Assembly (NCBI GenBank): GCA_027579435.1
Contig: JANBPK010001196.1
Location: 1-64,000, forward strand
DNA length: 64,000 bases
Direction: 5' to 3'
Source of the DNA: Candolleomyces eurysporus
Taxonomy: Eukaryota; Basidiomycota; Agaricomycetes; Agaricales; Psathyrellaceae
Shown: one piece after another, positions 1 to 11,985 of the stretch
Numbering within the stretch: position 1 is the first letter of the stretch
Layout of the letters: every line of letters starts with the position of its first letter
The notes under the pieces: generated by a model
The model's input: only the letters and a program-made list of their open reading frames with translations
Databases searched by the model: none
Told to the model about the DNA's origin: nothing
Position numbers and translations under genes: made by a program

Positions 1-3000
1 TCAAGAAAAGGCAGAATCACAGCCCAGCCCTTCATACTTCTTACTCCCTGGTCTCATCTTGGGCTTAGCGCACGACCCCATGAAGTATATCCCTATTCAG
101 CTGTCGTGGGCTTTGCTGTTAAAGTGGTGCGCAACACACGCCAAGGACGATGCTCTGAACGGATCTGGTGGTGGATGTGCGGCTTGCGGCGTACGTGTTC
201 ACCTTTCCTCTCATTACTCTCATGATGCTCACTCATGCGCAGCAAAATCCCCGCCCATAGCGTTTGGAGGATGTGCAGTCATCAAAGGACTGCTCTGGCC
301 TGCTCCCTGGGGACCAGGAATACGTCCTAAACGGTACTCGGGCTGACGCTACGCGATTTCGAGACCACACCAAACTGGCTCCGGATTCACGGTCATAATT
401 TGCCAGAAATGTGAGTGCAGCGAGCAATTCAGATATACGAAGCACTTAACAAGCATCTCCATCTCTCACACCCACCTCTTTACGAAAGATTTGACAGGTC
501 ACCCTTTCAAACTGAAACATCGCTGCGATCCGCTCTGTCACCAGCATCTAGCCAATGCTCGCCGGCCTGGCGATTCTGGAGATGATGGCGAAGACAGCGA
601 CGAACTCGACTTTGAGCTCAAAGAGGAGCTTCAAGCACTCTTTGAGGGGCCGTTGAAATACCCTGAGCAAGCAAGTGCCAAAGGTACGCAGGCGTTATCT
701 CTTTCGTTCCTAGATCTTTCCTCCTAAAATCGTTATTAGATCAGAACATGAACGACCTGGTGGGCCTAGAACGAAAACTTGTGGAAAGCGGAGGGGCTTC
801 CATATTGCTACTGCTGCGGGTGTCAGCAACAAGGTTTATCGTGATCTCTTGGTGCGTTCCTCATTTCACTCTCTCGAGACAGAATGCTTGAGCGACCCCC
901 TTTATAGCCGACGGCTCGGAAAGGCTGGATCTTTTTGGCATCAAGTTCAAGGACACTTTCAGCCAATGAGAGCTCCTCAGAAAGCGCCAAGTAATGTCTC
1001 CTTATGTACGTTAATTACCACTTCATCCTCCAATATCCACATCAGCGGTCATCAATATTTGATTTCGATCCCCAGACGACCAAGAACTTCCCCGAGATCA
1101 TACGAAACGTCGGTATCGTCATTTAGGGCTCGTCGACGCGCTTACCCAGTACCGCTTCAGCAATAAGTGTACTGGTAAATCATCCCCGAATTCCACTGGC
1201 TATGGCTTATCTCTGTATCCATCTTCAAACTACGCTACATTTGTTTCAGATCTGCACCCACACCCTATCCCGCTCTCCCTGTATATGTTTCCTGAAATTA
1301 TAATACCTGGATTATACTGTGATATTTCGTGGGTTACCAGGCAACTACGCCCGGAGATGCGGTGGTAATGCCATGTGCATGAACCTGAAAGTCCAGGGAC
1401 GTCGACCAGGACAAGATTCAGTGTCAAGGTCTTCCAATTCTCTCGTTTCAGACCCTTGGTTGCCTAACTAGAATTTTTCCATGACTATGCAGATACAAGC
1501 AAGTAAAAAAGTTCCTTGACCTATACCATGACTTGGAAGGCTATTTTCATCATACCTTACAGCTGGTTGCATATCGATAGACCAGAATCGGCCACGCTCC
1601 CCTTTTGATATTTGTTTATCTGTGGAGCGTACAAATAAAATGTGACGTCCAAACGGCCTCGGTCGTCGATCTCAACGGTCACCTCCCTCACTGTAAAATC
1701 CTCTCAAATTTATTTAATTGCTGCGCCACTGCTCCACCGCTAAAGAAATCAAAGGGGAGCACAGCGGATTCTGTCTGCAACCAGCTGTACCGTGAGCCTG
1801 ACCCAAATTTGGTAATCATTCAGCGATCCAAACAACAGGAAAGTTCCTGACCTATACCAGGCATTATCAGAGTTGCCAGGTCTATCGGACTGATGGGGTT
1901 GGCAGCCGACCAGGAATCAGCTAGATGACCGTCACAGCCATGGGTGGACCCTGACTCCGGCTGTGATGGCCTCGATGGCGTCCATCGTCCAGACGGTAAA
2001 TATCTCCTTGACCCCTGCGCCTTCTATCTCTGAATCTTTTTATACACGTGTCTCCATACAGGCTCTCCAATAGCTGACGCAAGGTTATCAGATAGTTAAC
2101 GGATGTATGCTCTGGATCCTCGCGGACCTCTCGCATCATCACAGTTAACCACTTATTCTGCAATCAGTCAATGGACCCATGAACAGCGCACTCTCCTCAC
2201 AAGCAGGACCAAAGCTTACCAGCAGCAATATTTCGAATGACTTGCAATTGTTCAATCTTAATAATACCCCCTCCAGGACCTCCATTCAAAGTACAACAGC
2301 TCGCGGCTGTACTAACAGCATGACAGGTTCTCATCGCTTTCTCTGGAAATTTGCTCCCAAATTCAGGTCAACGAACTCAGCATGTCAGGAAGACCCTTGC
2401 TTGTTGGACGCGATGGTACTGGTTGATGTCGGGATGGTGTTGGTGCCCTTCGATTAGCGGCACACAGGTGAGCATCTGTCCTTTTGTTCGCTCTCTGCCA
2501 AAGGTCATAAATCTCTGACGCACAAGACCTTGAGCCTGTATATGATTTTTTTTCACACTCGCTCGGTCGGTCCTTCCCTGGTTTAACTCTTCTGACATCC
2601 CGAATTGGTGCCGTCGCTTGACCACCAAGACCGACATTCATCCCCTGCTTCGTACAACAGGGATTGCACAAGACACCCATCTCGACCATGCAGCACAATG
2701 GTGGCTTGTGGTGGAGTTTAGACGTTCAACTGTAGCAACTGTTCAAGTATTTTCTTGTATTTTCTCGGGGCTTCAACGTGATTGGTATATTCCCTACCAA
2801 CTCTGAGGAGTGCACGTCAAATCGCCGGTCACATCAACCTGTCAAACGACGAGGAAACGATTGTGCATTTTATTTTGCAAACAGCCTTTGCCCACCACAC
2901 CGGAAGGAAACTGGGATTATAGTGGCGTCAGGTGCTAAGAACGCTCCGCCAGAAACCGGTTCCAAGCCGTCCTATATGTATGTTCCTACCAACTTGGTTG

Positions 3001-3350
3001 ACTAAACTATGCTTGAACTATCGACCACGAGAAGGAATTAAGACTTTGGGCATTCAGTAGTCCAACCAGGGCTGTGCATCTGGGAGGCGTGCGGGGTAAG
3101 GTACATTCCGAACCATCACATGCATGCCAGGTCTACCTGGGATTATCAGGCATTATCCAGTACATCATCAGGCTGATTAACATGATGGAAACGAGAGGCT
3201 ATATAAGCGTAGATCAGACATTATCATTTCTTCATAGAAACCCTGATGTGTCACCGATACTAATCGACACAGGGTCTTGCCATAATGAGATGCACAGGAG
3301 TGCGGAGGGAAAGAAAGACCAAGGTTCCAAAAAGCACAACCAGCACTTAA
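1..3350. other. unresolved region, no intact gene recognised
   Basis: No long open frame and no recognisable domain is present. Between about 490 and 1160 there are short open stretches flanked by plausible intron borders (for example a GTACGC..TAG pair around 683-738), so a decayed or highly fragmented spliced gene on the plus strand is possible, but no continuous frame could be assembled. A short phrase close to aaagttccTgacctatacca recurs near 1508 and 1840, suggesting small dispersed repeats. I see no transposase, reverse transcriptase or RNA gene. Confidence 0.4.
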
Positions 3351-3370
3351 AGAGTNAAAAAAGAAAAAGN

Positions 3371-3379
3371 AAAAAAAAA
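3371..3379 (-). terminator. Pol III terminator of tRNA-Ile
   Basis: A run of nine A on the plus strand (nine T on the minus strand) lies six bases past the 3' end of the tRNA, as expected for RNA polymerase III. An N at 3370 lies at the far end of the run, so its exact length is uncertain. Confidence 0.75.
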
Positions 3380-3385
3380 TCCAAT

Positions 3386-3458
3386 GGCCAACGTGGGGAT
3401 CGAACCCAAGACCTTCGCGTTATTAGCACGACGCTCTAACCAACTGAGCTAGTCGGCC
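3386..3458 (-). tRNA. tRNA-Ile (anticodon AAT)
   Basis: The minus strand folds as a 73-nt cloverleaf without an intron. The acceptor stem GGCCGAC pairs with GTTGGCC (one G-T), the D arm is GCTC..GAGC, the anticodon stem TCGTG/CGCGA encloses loop CTAATAA with anticodon AAT (plus-strand 3422-3424), and the T loop is TTCGATC. The outermost T-stem pair (T49-C65) is mismatched. A T run follows directly. CCA is not encoded, as normal for eukaryotes. Confidence 0.93.
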
Positions 3459-3614
3459 GATATTTAAGAGGAATTGTTTTTGTATATGTAGCCAGGCTAG
3501 ACCGCTCAGCACGTGAGCGTCTTGACAAGACACGAACCAACGCGACGCAGGTTGGCAATACTCCTCTTCAACGTCTTCCAGCACGAGAATTTGTGGCCTG
3601 GACAGTCATCAAAA

Positions 3615-4507
3615 ATGGCCTCTTCAAGTCCTCTTTCAAAGTTACGAAACTCCATCGTCAATCGCTTCAAACCTCACCGTGCCGAGGCCATCCAAAGAAT
3701 ACGGTACAACGTTCTCGGCCTCGTCGTTCTCTTCACCCTGGCTTCCCTATTACCCTTTCCATCATTACCAACGGCAATTATAGCTGTTGCATCGAGAAAA
3801 TACTCGGAAAAGTGGGAGAACGACTGGTTTTATCGTTGGACGTGTCTAGTTGGTGAGTCTAACCTATTCTGGTGTCTATGAAGTGGTCGTATTAAAGTGC
3901 CGTCTTATAGAGGTTGCTCTTCTATGTATCATTGCTTTCAATATCTTTGAATCCGGGTATGCTATCAAGTACCCTCGTCCAGCACCACCCCCAACCCCGG
4001 GCAAACCAAAGAACGTGTTCACGTCGCCTACCAAAGCCTCGCAGAATACCCCTCAAAAGCCTTTCAAGATCTTCTCCCCGAACGTAAGTTCTTCCCATTA
4101 ATTGCCTTTTGAGTTGAATTCAATTTTCCGTTCGTATATAGTCAAGTCCCCAGCCACAGAAAGCATTCACGTTTTCACCGTCGGCCTCACTCTCCTCACT
4201 AGCGGGCTCGACGGGATACCAACCATCCCCAATTTCTACTCCATCGAGAGTCGTGCAATACCCGTCTATCTCGGCCTCTGGCAGCAGCATCTCCTCATCA
4301 ACATCTACTGTCGGCTACTCACCCAGCCCATCCGTCTCCGCGTACCGAGGGAGTCGTTTTAATAGTAGCACCGGCCGTATGTCTCACACCATATTGTTGT
4401 TTGATCGTTGACTAACTGTGCATCTCTCTTTCTTGTCTCCTGCAGGCGCGTTGGATGGCTCTTACCTAGGCCGGATCGTAAAGGCTGAAGAATCGGATGA
4501 GGAATAG
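3615..4507 (+). CDS. two-helix membrane protein, probable Pom34-like nucleoporin
   Basis: Four exons (3615-3852, 3911-4083, 4142-4376, 4446-4507) give a 235-residue protein; all introns are GT..AG and the phases agree. The N-terminus begins MASSSPLSKLRNS and is basic. Hydrophobic helix 1 is about residues 35-59 (VLGLVVLFTLASLLPFPSLP region) and helix 2 about 80-93 (VALLCIIAFNIFESG). After helix 2 comes a proline-rich YPRPAPPPTPGKP segment and a Ser/Pro-rich tail with many SP/TP sites ending in an acidic ESDEE. Two adjacent helices followed by a Ser/Pro-rich nucleoplasmic tail is the plan of fungal pore-membrane nucleoporin Pom34 (NPCC family). The assignment rests on this plan and remembered agaricomycete homologs, so another small ER or nuclear-envelope protein is possible. 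The first ATG with a downstream continuous frame was taken as start. Confidence 0.6.
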
Positions 4508-4851
4508 GGCAACCGTTGACGCTGACGATTCATACCTCCTTGTACGCCTATTCACGAAGGGATATTTGCTTGATTTCAAAGCCAGTGTAATTTATGGTTG
4601 CATTCACGTCGAGAGCACATTTTTGGGACTTACATCCAAGGAAGCTGTTTCGGTCTTCGGGATATGGGTGAGCAGCGTCCGTGCCGGTAAATTCCAGGAT
4701 ACATACAAGACGTGCTCTCCTCTCAATGTGAGGTTGCGATTTCCCATTCGATCCACACCTCAATATCCTATACTCGAAACGCGTTTTTGACCTTATTATT
4801 AGACTACCCAACCAGATCTACATAGATGCTTTCGCAAGCTTTGCTATGCAA

Positions 4852-4975
4852 GGGTCGATGGCGTAGTTGGTTATCGCATCTGTCTAACAAACTTAGTCGC
4901 AGTTTCTGTTCAGTTCTGGACAGAGATTGCGATTACGGCCACAGAAGGTCGCCAGTTCGAACCTGGCTCGACTCA
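4852..4975 (+). tRNA. tRNA-Val (anticodon AAC) with 50-nt intron
   Basis: A 74-nt mature tRNA is split by an intron at 4890-4939, one base after the anticodon as usual. The acceptor GGGTCGA pairs with TCGACTC (one G-T) with discriminator A. The D arm starts GCGT, the anticodon stem is TCTGT/ACAGA, the anticodon AAC is at 4886-4888, and the T arm is GCCAG TTCGAAC CTGGC. A TCTTTT tract follows at once as Pol III terminator. Confidence 0.92.
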
Positions 4976-4981
4976 TCTTTT
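4976..4981 (+). terminator. Pol III terminator of tRNA-Val
   Basis: TCTTTT begins at the base after the discriminator. Confidence 0.6.
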
Positions 4982-5245
4982 GCTTCTCAATCTGAGAATT
5001 AACCATGTTTCCTGGCTTCGACGTTTTCGCGAGTCCAAATTTTTCGTTTAGCTGCACAAGATCATCTGGATTTGTGTATGATAAGATCAGTATGATTGCT
5101 TTGACTCATCCATGATGCCCCGCATGCCAAAATGAGATATCAACGTTTTTGTTCTCAACCCTCACTGCTGTCTTAACAGCGCCCACAAGATCTAGAACTT
5201 GAAATAGCACATCCTCTCTGTCTCGATGGGGACCGACGGTCTATC

Positions 5246-8135
5246 GGCTGAGACAGTAGCCGCCATATTTCGTCGACCTGGACGCCTTATCTCCCTATAT
5301 GGACCATTTCTCGCGTTGGGAGTGCGTGCTCTTGGCACTCGAACTGAACGCCCACACATCGTATATCCTCGTTTTTGTTCTACTCATCAATGCTAGCGCA
5401 TGCCAACGAATTCGAAACAAACGCTTTTTGTTCTCAGCCCTTCCAATAGCATCTCCAAGATCTAGAGATCTCACGTAAAACTTTTCTACCGTTGGCGACC
5501 ACTGGTCTATTGGCCGAAACAATACGTCGACTGGACTTGACTGGCTGGTTGACCGCCACGGTGGCTCCGGCTCATTGTCACTGTTCCATTCTTTCTGTGT
5601 GGAGAATCCTCTTGTTGCGAAGGCGCGCTGCTGTTGTGGATTCAGTGGGCTCACACCTCGTCCAACTGAGAGTGAGACCACCGCTTTGTCCTACTCCTTG
5701 CCTACTGCCAGTGTGTACCCTGGTTGGCGTGGGGACGAGCCTTCAGGATATAAGGCCCTTACTGCAACCTTATGCTGCCATTACTCTTACCCCGCACATT
5801 CTACATATTCGACATGTCCCCGCCAGCCGCGAAGTGGTTGATCGAATGTTCTCGAGCCCTTAAGGGCATTGCCCTGAAGCTGAAAGGGACGGCAAAATCC
5901 GACGCAAGCCCAAAGCTTGACAGCCTCCCCTTCGAAATATGGCTGGAGATATTCTTGTCTGACGTGCGTGGCCTCAGAATGTCATATCTTTCCAAGTGGA
6001 ACTGACTTGTCAGAATCAGCCCGACTGGTTTGTCCCCAGCAAGCTTGGGGAGCTCCGACTAGTGAGCAAGGGTCTCTCCACCAGCATTGCGCCAATACTC
6101 TTTTCCAAAATTTACTTCAAGATTCCTTTTTTCTTTGGCAAACCTTACCACGAATACCACCAGAGATTGGACGACAAACTCGGAGTTATAGTCACAAGGC
6201 AAAGTGACAACGTTCTGCAGTTGGCCAGACATGTAGTCATTCGGATTGGGATCAGTCAGCGCTGGGAATATGCGAGAACCGACGTCTCTCAGGATGAGGC
6301 CGACCATATTGAGACCGCAGCCCAAACTTTGGCGACGCTTCTGGTCTCACATGGTCACCATGTTATCAGCATCCAGTAAGGGTTTTCTCAAAATTGTCTA
6401 TCTCCTATTGATTCTCTTCTAGTCTGACCATGAAGAAGAGTGACGGGTATGAAAAGCCGGCGGAGAATGCAGTGCTTTCCCGTTGTGAACGCATCATCAA
6501 GAACGCAATATTGGGATTACGCGGGCCCCTTCACTCAATCACCTTGCAATTCTCAAGATACATTCCCACTGAATTTCCTGCGGAGGTCGTCGACCTTGCC
6601 TTGGAGTCATTGAACGTCGATCTCGACCGTTTAGACTGGCCAAGGTACTCGAACTCTGTAGCATCAAGATCGCTTGCGCAAAGGCTTCTGGCTCCTATTT
6701 TAAGCTCCAAAGCGCTTGAAAAGCTGTCTTTGCGCTACATGGGTGGAGCCTGNTTTTTTGGCCGAAGTCTTCTCCGAGGTGCTCAAGAACACCCCAGCTT
6801 GCAGCCTTCGATCTCTCGTTATTGAACGTGATGATTTCGCAGCATTAGTTATTCCAGCATCAATGTTGACTGGGCTGAAGGGGCTAACATCTCTCGACAT
6901 TTCTGGGACGTCATACAGCGAACACTTCGACTGGTCTACCCTGACTGTAGCGAACATCTATCTGCAGAAGATCGTTACCCAAGTACCCACCAATTCAATC
7001 CTCGTGTATCTCAAAGGCTATCAAGGGCTTCACGATCTGAAGTTCGTTCGTGACCAAGATGAATGTACAGAGAAAGACCTGGAACTTGCTCGAGAATTAT
7101 TCACGACGACCCTTCCAACACATCGGGCAACACTGCGTTCCTTCGACTCCATTAGAACCGCCCCCTGTATGCCTGAATGGCTTCCTCATCTCTCGATTTT
7201 GAGCGGGATTGAATCCTTGGCTTTTAGGGTCAACATTTGTTACGGGCAATACCCAGAGCCGAGCCGGATTACCGCGTGCGTAAGTATCATTTATTTACTC
7301 CATGCCAATATTGCTCACCCACGACCATTAGGATGCAATAATGCCCGTGCTCTTATCTATGGAAAGTCTTAGGAACGTCTGCTTGGCAACGCACCAGTAC
7401 ATCAACGTTCCTCTGGCAGCCCCCAACCGTGAGGACTGGGTCTACCAGCTTTGGTTCGAATCCATTCAAGCTATTCACCGATTTTATAACGATATGCGGC
7501 GCTTCACTTTTTGTCCTGAACCTGGAAGGTCACCATTTTCTCTTAGCTTATACCCTGATCAGTCAGTGAGGTTTGAAGCCACGCCTGTGGGCAACCACCC
7601 TGGCTCCCGATCCTCGACCGTTGGCCGTTTTCGCTACGCAAACATCCCGACCCTCGATCTTTCTGCCCTATGCAAGAGATGCGGCTGTCTTTCTGTATTC
7701 GAGAAATGCCGCACGGATATGTCAAGATTAATGAAAGGCGACCCGGATTTCGTCCTCAAGCTGCATCTTAGTGGGAACGAATCCTATCCCGCAAGATTTA
7801 GAAGTAGTCATAAATGCTCTTTGTCAACGAGATCTGAGATCGCAAGTTAAATTAGATTAGACCGCTGCCATTGATTACTAGATGGGCTACAGCAGCTTCC
7901 TTTGTTCATAACGGCACACGAGGGCCAGAAAGCCTTCCCCTAACTAATCGAGGGAACGTTGGCCCAAGTTCCACCCGGCCTTCCCCAAACCTGGGGGAAA
8001 ACGAAACATCCCTCTTCGAATTCTGCCAACACACCCACCTTTGGGGCGGATTTCGACTTGATCTTGACATTTGACCTATCTCACTACGCGCTCGCTGGGT
8101 CTACTGGTCTAATTAAGGGCGTGAAAATTGAGCTT
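5246..8135. repeat. tandem duplication, copy 1 of the F-box unit
   Basis: This stretch is repeated at about 9163-11985 in the same orientation, offset about 3.9 kb. Both start near GAGACAGTAGCCGCCATATT and end in the shared tail CGCTCGCTGGGT/AATTAAGG region. Coding parts differ by scattered substitutions. The 5' part (5250-5400) carries an open hydrophobic peptide that is still open in copy 2 (9136-9366, with a segment like GGYAAAVLLAFELNAHT) but is shifted here by a deletion of roughly 14 bases, so it looks like a remnant of an upstream membrane-protein exon. Confidence 0.9.
5814..7850 (+). CDS. F-box-like protein, tandem copy A (frame interrupted by an N)
   Basis: Four exons: 5814-5963, 6014-6375, 6423-7279, 7332-7850. 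The frame closes only if the N at 6753 is treated as a spurious extra base; then the product is 628 residues. The duplicate at 9731 has no base at that point and is open, which supports this reading. Residues about 35-47 (LDSLPFEIWLEIF) followed by PSKLGELRLVSKGLS look like an F-box that would bind Skp1 in an SCF ubiquitin ligase. The rest is helical with regular leucines but no clear LRR signature, as in many agaricomycete F-box proteins. Exon 1 ends at an intron inside the F-box (after IFLSD). The substrate is unknown. Confidence 0.75.
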
Positions 8136-9730
8136 AGCATTGAGCTACTACATCTGAAAATGTGAACCGTTCTGCTCGGGGCACGGTTTTTCCCTTCGAT
8201 TCTTGTGCAGACACGCCAGTGTGAGGCTTGGCCTCTCTGGCGGTCTACGATGGTCCACCGCCGGCCAGTTTTTCACATTCCATTCACTATTTTCTCCGGT
8301 ACTATCCTAAAATACAAGCGAACTTACAAAAGAATCATGTTCACAGAGGAGATTGCATATCTGAATACGCAGAACCTTTCGTTCTTCCAGCGCACGCCTT
8401 TCCCATAAGTTTGGGTATGAGCACTAGAGCTAAAAGCCAAGCTAAGAGACTCGAGCGCAAGGCTCTCTCCGACTTTCTGCAAGTCCTATGTACCAAAGCC
8501 ATACCCTTTTTACATCGGCTGTACCCGAGCTAGTTGCCTCAGACCCTTTCCGTCTTGAATCCGACCTTTCCAAACGCCTGCCCAGTCCCCATTCCTACCG
8601 GAGCCTCAATACCTCCATGTCGCAGAAGAATTGAAAAAGGCTCTGAGAGGTACCGATGGATACTTGGACTCTAGAGCTGACACTCTCAGCCTCGACGGCT
8701 CGGAGCTGGTGTTGAACAGTGATAAAGCTAAGATTCTCATTTTTTGTACACAATTCCGTTTGAAAGACGCGTGCATCGAGTGTGGAGATTACAGCTAATT
8801 TTCAGGGTTCTGTTGGGGGATGACCCCGTACGGCAAGCCGGCAAAGCGAATTGAAGCCTACCAGTGAATACTCGGAAGCTATCTATCGACAGCGTACCTC
8901 CAATTCTATTTCATTTCCGTCGCGGATAGTCTCGAGCTCAGATACACCTAAACCAATGGACAATCTCCACAGCCTGGGCCGCATCTAAAATTTAAAACCT
9001 TGTATTCAGATGTGTTCTCAATGAGATACTCAATCACTAGCGTCCATCCTGACACATATACGCAAGATTTCTCAGGAGGTCGACACTGTTGGGCGAAGCA
9101 GCTCTCGGAAACCTTTATCTGCAGTTATCGAGAGTGTGATATGGAGGGGGTTGACTATTGGGCTGGAGACAGTAGCCGCCATATTTCGTCGACCTGGACG
9201 CCTTATCTCCCTATATGGACCATTTCTCGCGTTGGGAGGGTATGCGGCTGCTGTGCTCTTGGCATTCGAATTGAACGCCCACACATCTTATATCGTCGTT
9301 TTTGTTCTACTCATCAATGCTAGCACATGCCAACGGAACAAACCCTTTTTGTTCTTAGCCTCATAGCATCTCCAAGATCTAGAGATCTCACGTAAAACTT
9401 TTCTACCGTTGGCGACCACTGGTCTATTGGCCGAAACAATACGTCGACTGGACTTGACTGGCTGGTTGACCGCCACGGTGGCTCCGGCTTATTGTCACTG
9501 TTCCATTCTTTCTGTGTGGAGAATCCTCTTGTTGCGACGGCGCACTGCTGTTATGGATTCGGTGGGCTCACACCCCGCCTAACTGAGAGTGAGACCACCG
9601 CCTTTTCCTACTCCTTGCCTACCGCCAGTGTGCACCCTGTTTGGCGTGGGGACGAGCCTTCAGTATATAAGGCGCTTATTGCGACCTTATGCTGCCATTG
9701 TTCTTACCCCGCACATTCTACATATTCGAC
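7851..9730 (+). other. spacer between the two F-box genes, with gene and promoter relics
   Basis: 7851-8135 is the end of repeat copy 1. At 8228-8533 lies a 101-codon open frame with no recognised domain, probably a relic. 8679-8870 matches the upstream region of the FunK1-B kinase gene (see separate repeat entry). 9163-9730 is the upstream part of repeat copy 2 and includes a short open hydrophobic peptide (9136-9366). No intact gene was found. Confidence 0.5.
8679..8870 (+). repeat. relic of a FunK1-gene upstream region
   Basis: The sequence from GACACTCTCAGCCT through GACGGCTCGGAGCTGGTGTT, AAAGACGCGTGCATC, GGATGACCCCGTACGGCAAG to GAAGCCTA closely follows 17323-17520, which lies just upstream of FunK1-B. 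No kinase coding sequence follows here, so this is a displaced copy of the promoter-proximal segment. Confidence 0.75.
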
Positions 9731-11985
9731 ATGTCCCCACAAGCCGCGAAGTGGTTGATCGAATGTTCTCGAGCCCTTAAGGGCATTGCCCTGAAGCTGA
9801 AAGGGACGGCAAAATCCGACGCAAGCCCAAAGCTTGACAGCCTCCCCTTCGAAATATGGCTGGAGATATTCTTGTCTGACGTGCGTGGCCTCAGAATGTC
9901 ATACCTTTGCAACTGGAACTAATTTGTCACAACCAGCCCGACTGGTTCGTCCCCAGCAAGCTTGGGGAGCTCCGACTAGTGAACAAGGGTCTCTCCACCA
10001 GCATCGCACCGATACTCTTTTCCAAAATTTACTTCAAGATTCCTTTTTTCTTTAGCAGACCTTACCGCGGGTATCACCAGAAATTGACCGACAAACTCGG
10101 AGTCATAGTCGCAAGTCGAAGTGACAACGTTCTACAGTTGGCACGACATGTAGTCATTCGGGTTGGAATCAGTCAACGCTGGGGATACGCGAGTACCGAC
10201 CTCTCTCAGGATGAAGGCGGCCATATTGAGACCGCAGCCCAAAATTTCGCGACGCTTCTGGTCTCACATGGCCACCATGTTACCAGCATCCAGTAAGGAT
10301 CTTCCCTAAATTGTCCGTCTCCTATTAATTCTCTTCTAGTCTGTCCATGAATAGAAGTGACGGGCCCAAAAAGCCAGCAGAGGATGCACTGCTTTCACGC
10401 TGTGAACGCATCATCAAGAACACAATTTTGGGATTACGCGGGTCACTTCATTCAATCACCTTGCATTTCTCGAAATACGTTCCCACTGAATTTCCTGCGG
10501 AGGTCGTTGACCTAGCCTTGGGGTCATTGAATGTCGATCTCGACCGTTTAGACTGGCCATGGGACTCGAACTCTGTAGCATCAAGATCGCTTGCGCAAAG
10601 GCTTCTGACTCCTATTTTAAGCTCCAAAGCGCTTGAAAAGCTGTCTTTGCGCTACATGGGCAGAGCCTGTTTTTTGCCCAAAGTCCTCTCTGAGGTGCTC
10701 AAGAGCATCCCAGCTTGCGGCCTCCAATCTCTCGTTATTGAATGTGCTGATCTCGCAGCATTTGTTATTCCAGCATCAATGTTGACTGCGCCGAAGGGGC
10801 TAACGTCTCTCGACATTTCTCGGACGTCATACAGCGGTGACTTCGACTGGCCTACCCTGACTACCGCGAACATCTATCTGCAGAAGATCGTTACACAAGC
10901 ACCCACCAATTCAATCCTCGTGTATCTCGAAGGCTATCAAGGGCTTCAGGATCTGAAGTTTGCTCTTGAACAAAATGAATATACAGAGGAGGATCGGGAA
11001 CTTGCCCAAGAATTATTCACGACGACCCTTCCAACACATCGGGCAACACTGCGTTCCTTGGACTCCTTTGGAACCGCCCCCTGTATGCCTGAATGGCTTC
11101 CCCATCTCTCGAATTTGAGTGGGATTGAATCCTTGGCTTTTATGGTCACCATCTGTGGTGGGCGAGACCTGGAGCCGAGCCGAGCTACCGTGGGCGTAAG
11201 TATCATTCACTTACTCCATGTCGATATCACTCACTCCTGAGACGATTAGGATGCAGTAATGTCCGCGCTCTTATCTATGGCAGGTCTCAGGAAGGTTTGC
11301 TTGGCAGTACACCAGTACATCGACATTCCTCTGGCAGCACCCAACCGTGAAGACCTTCTCTACCAGAGTTGGTTCAGATACGCTCAATCTATTCAACAGT
11401 TTTATGACGCTGTGCGGCTTTTCACGTTTTCTCTTGAGCCTGGAAAGCTACCCTTTTCTCTTGGCCTATCCCCTGATTCACTGATCTTTGAAGCCACGCC
11501 TGTGGTCAACCGTTTTGGCTCCCGATCCTCGACCGACGGCTGCTTTCGTTACGCAAGTTTCCCGATACTCGATCTTTCTTCCCTCTGCAAGAGATGTGGC
11601 TGTCGTTCGGTATTCGAGAAATGCCGGATGGATATATCAAGGTTAATGAAAGGCAGCCCCGATGTCGTCCTCGAGTTGCATCTTAGTGGGAACGAATCCC
11701 ACCTCGCAAGATTTAGAAGTAGTCATAAATGCTCTTTGTCAGCGAGATCCGAGATCGCAAATTAGATTATATTAGACCGCTGCCATTAATTATTAGCTGG
11801 GCTACAGCAGCTTCCTTTGTTCATAACGCCACGCGAGGGCCAGAGAGCCTTCCCCAACTAACCGAGGCAACGCAGGCTCAAGTTCCGCCCTGCCTTCTCC
11901 AACCTACCTAAGGCGCCAATTTCGACCGACCTATTTCACTACGTACTCGCTGGGTCCATGGGTTTATTTAAGGACCCGAGGCAGG
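9163..11985. repeat. tandem duplication, copy 2 of the F-box unit
   Basis: Second copy of the unit described at 5246-8135, same orientation. It retains about 14 bases lost in copy 1 near 9238 and has a short 3' tail shared with copy 1 (GCTGGGCTACAGCAGCTTCC). Confidence 0.9.
9731..11765 (+). CDS. F-box-like protein, tandem copy B
   Basis: Four exons (9731-9880, 9937-10292, 10340-11195, 11250-11765) encode 625 residues. It has the same plan as copy A: F-box-like LPFEIWLEIF near residue 40, then a long helical, leucine-rich region. The 3' splice site of intron 1 differs: the AG used in copy A is AC here (9929-9930), and the next AG, six bases downstream, restores the frame with loss of two residues (Asn-Gln). 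The remaining exon lengths match copy A except for three bases in the last exon. It probably acts as a substrate adaptor of an SCF complex; the target is unknown. Confidence 0.78.
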
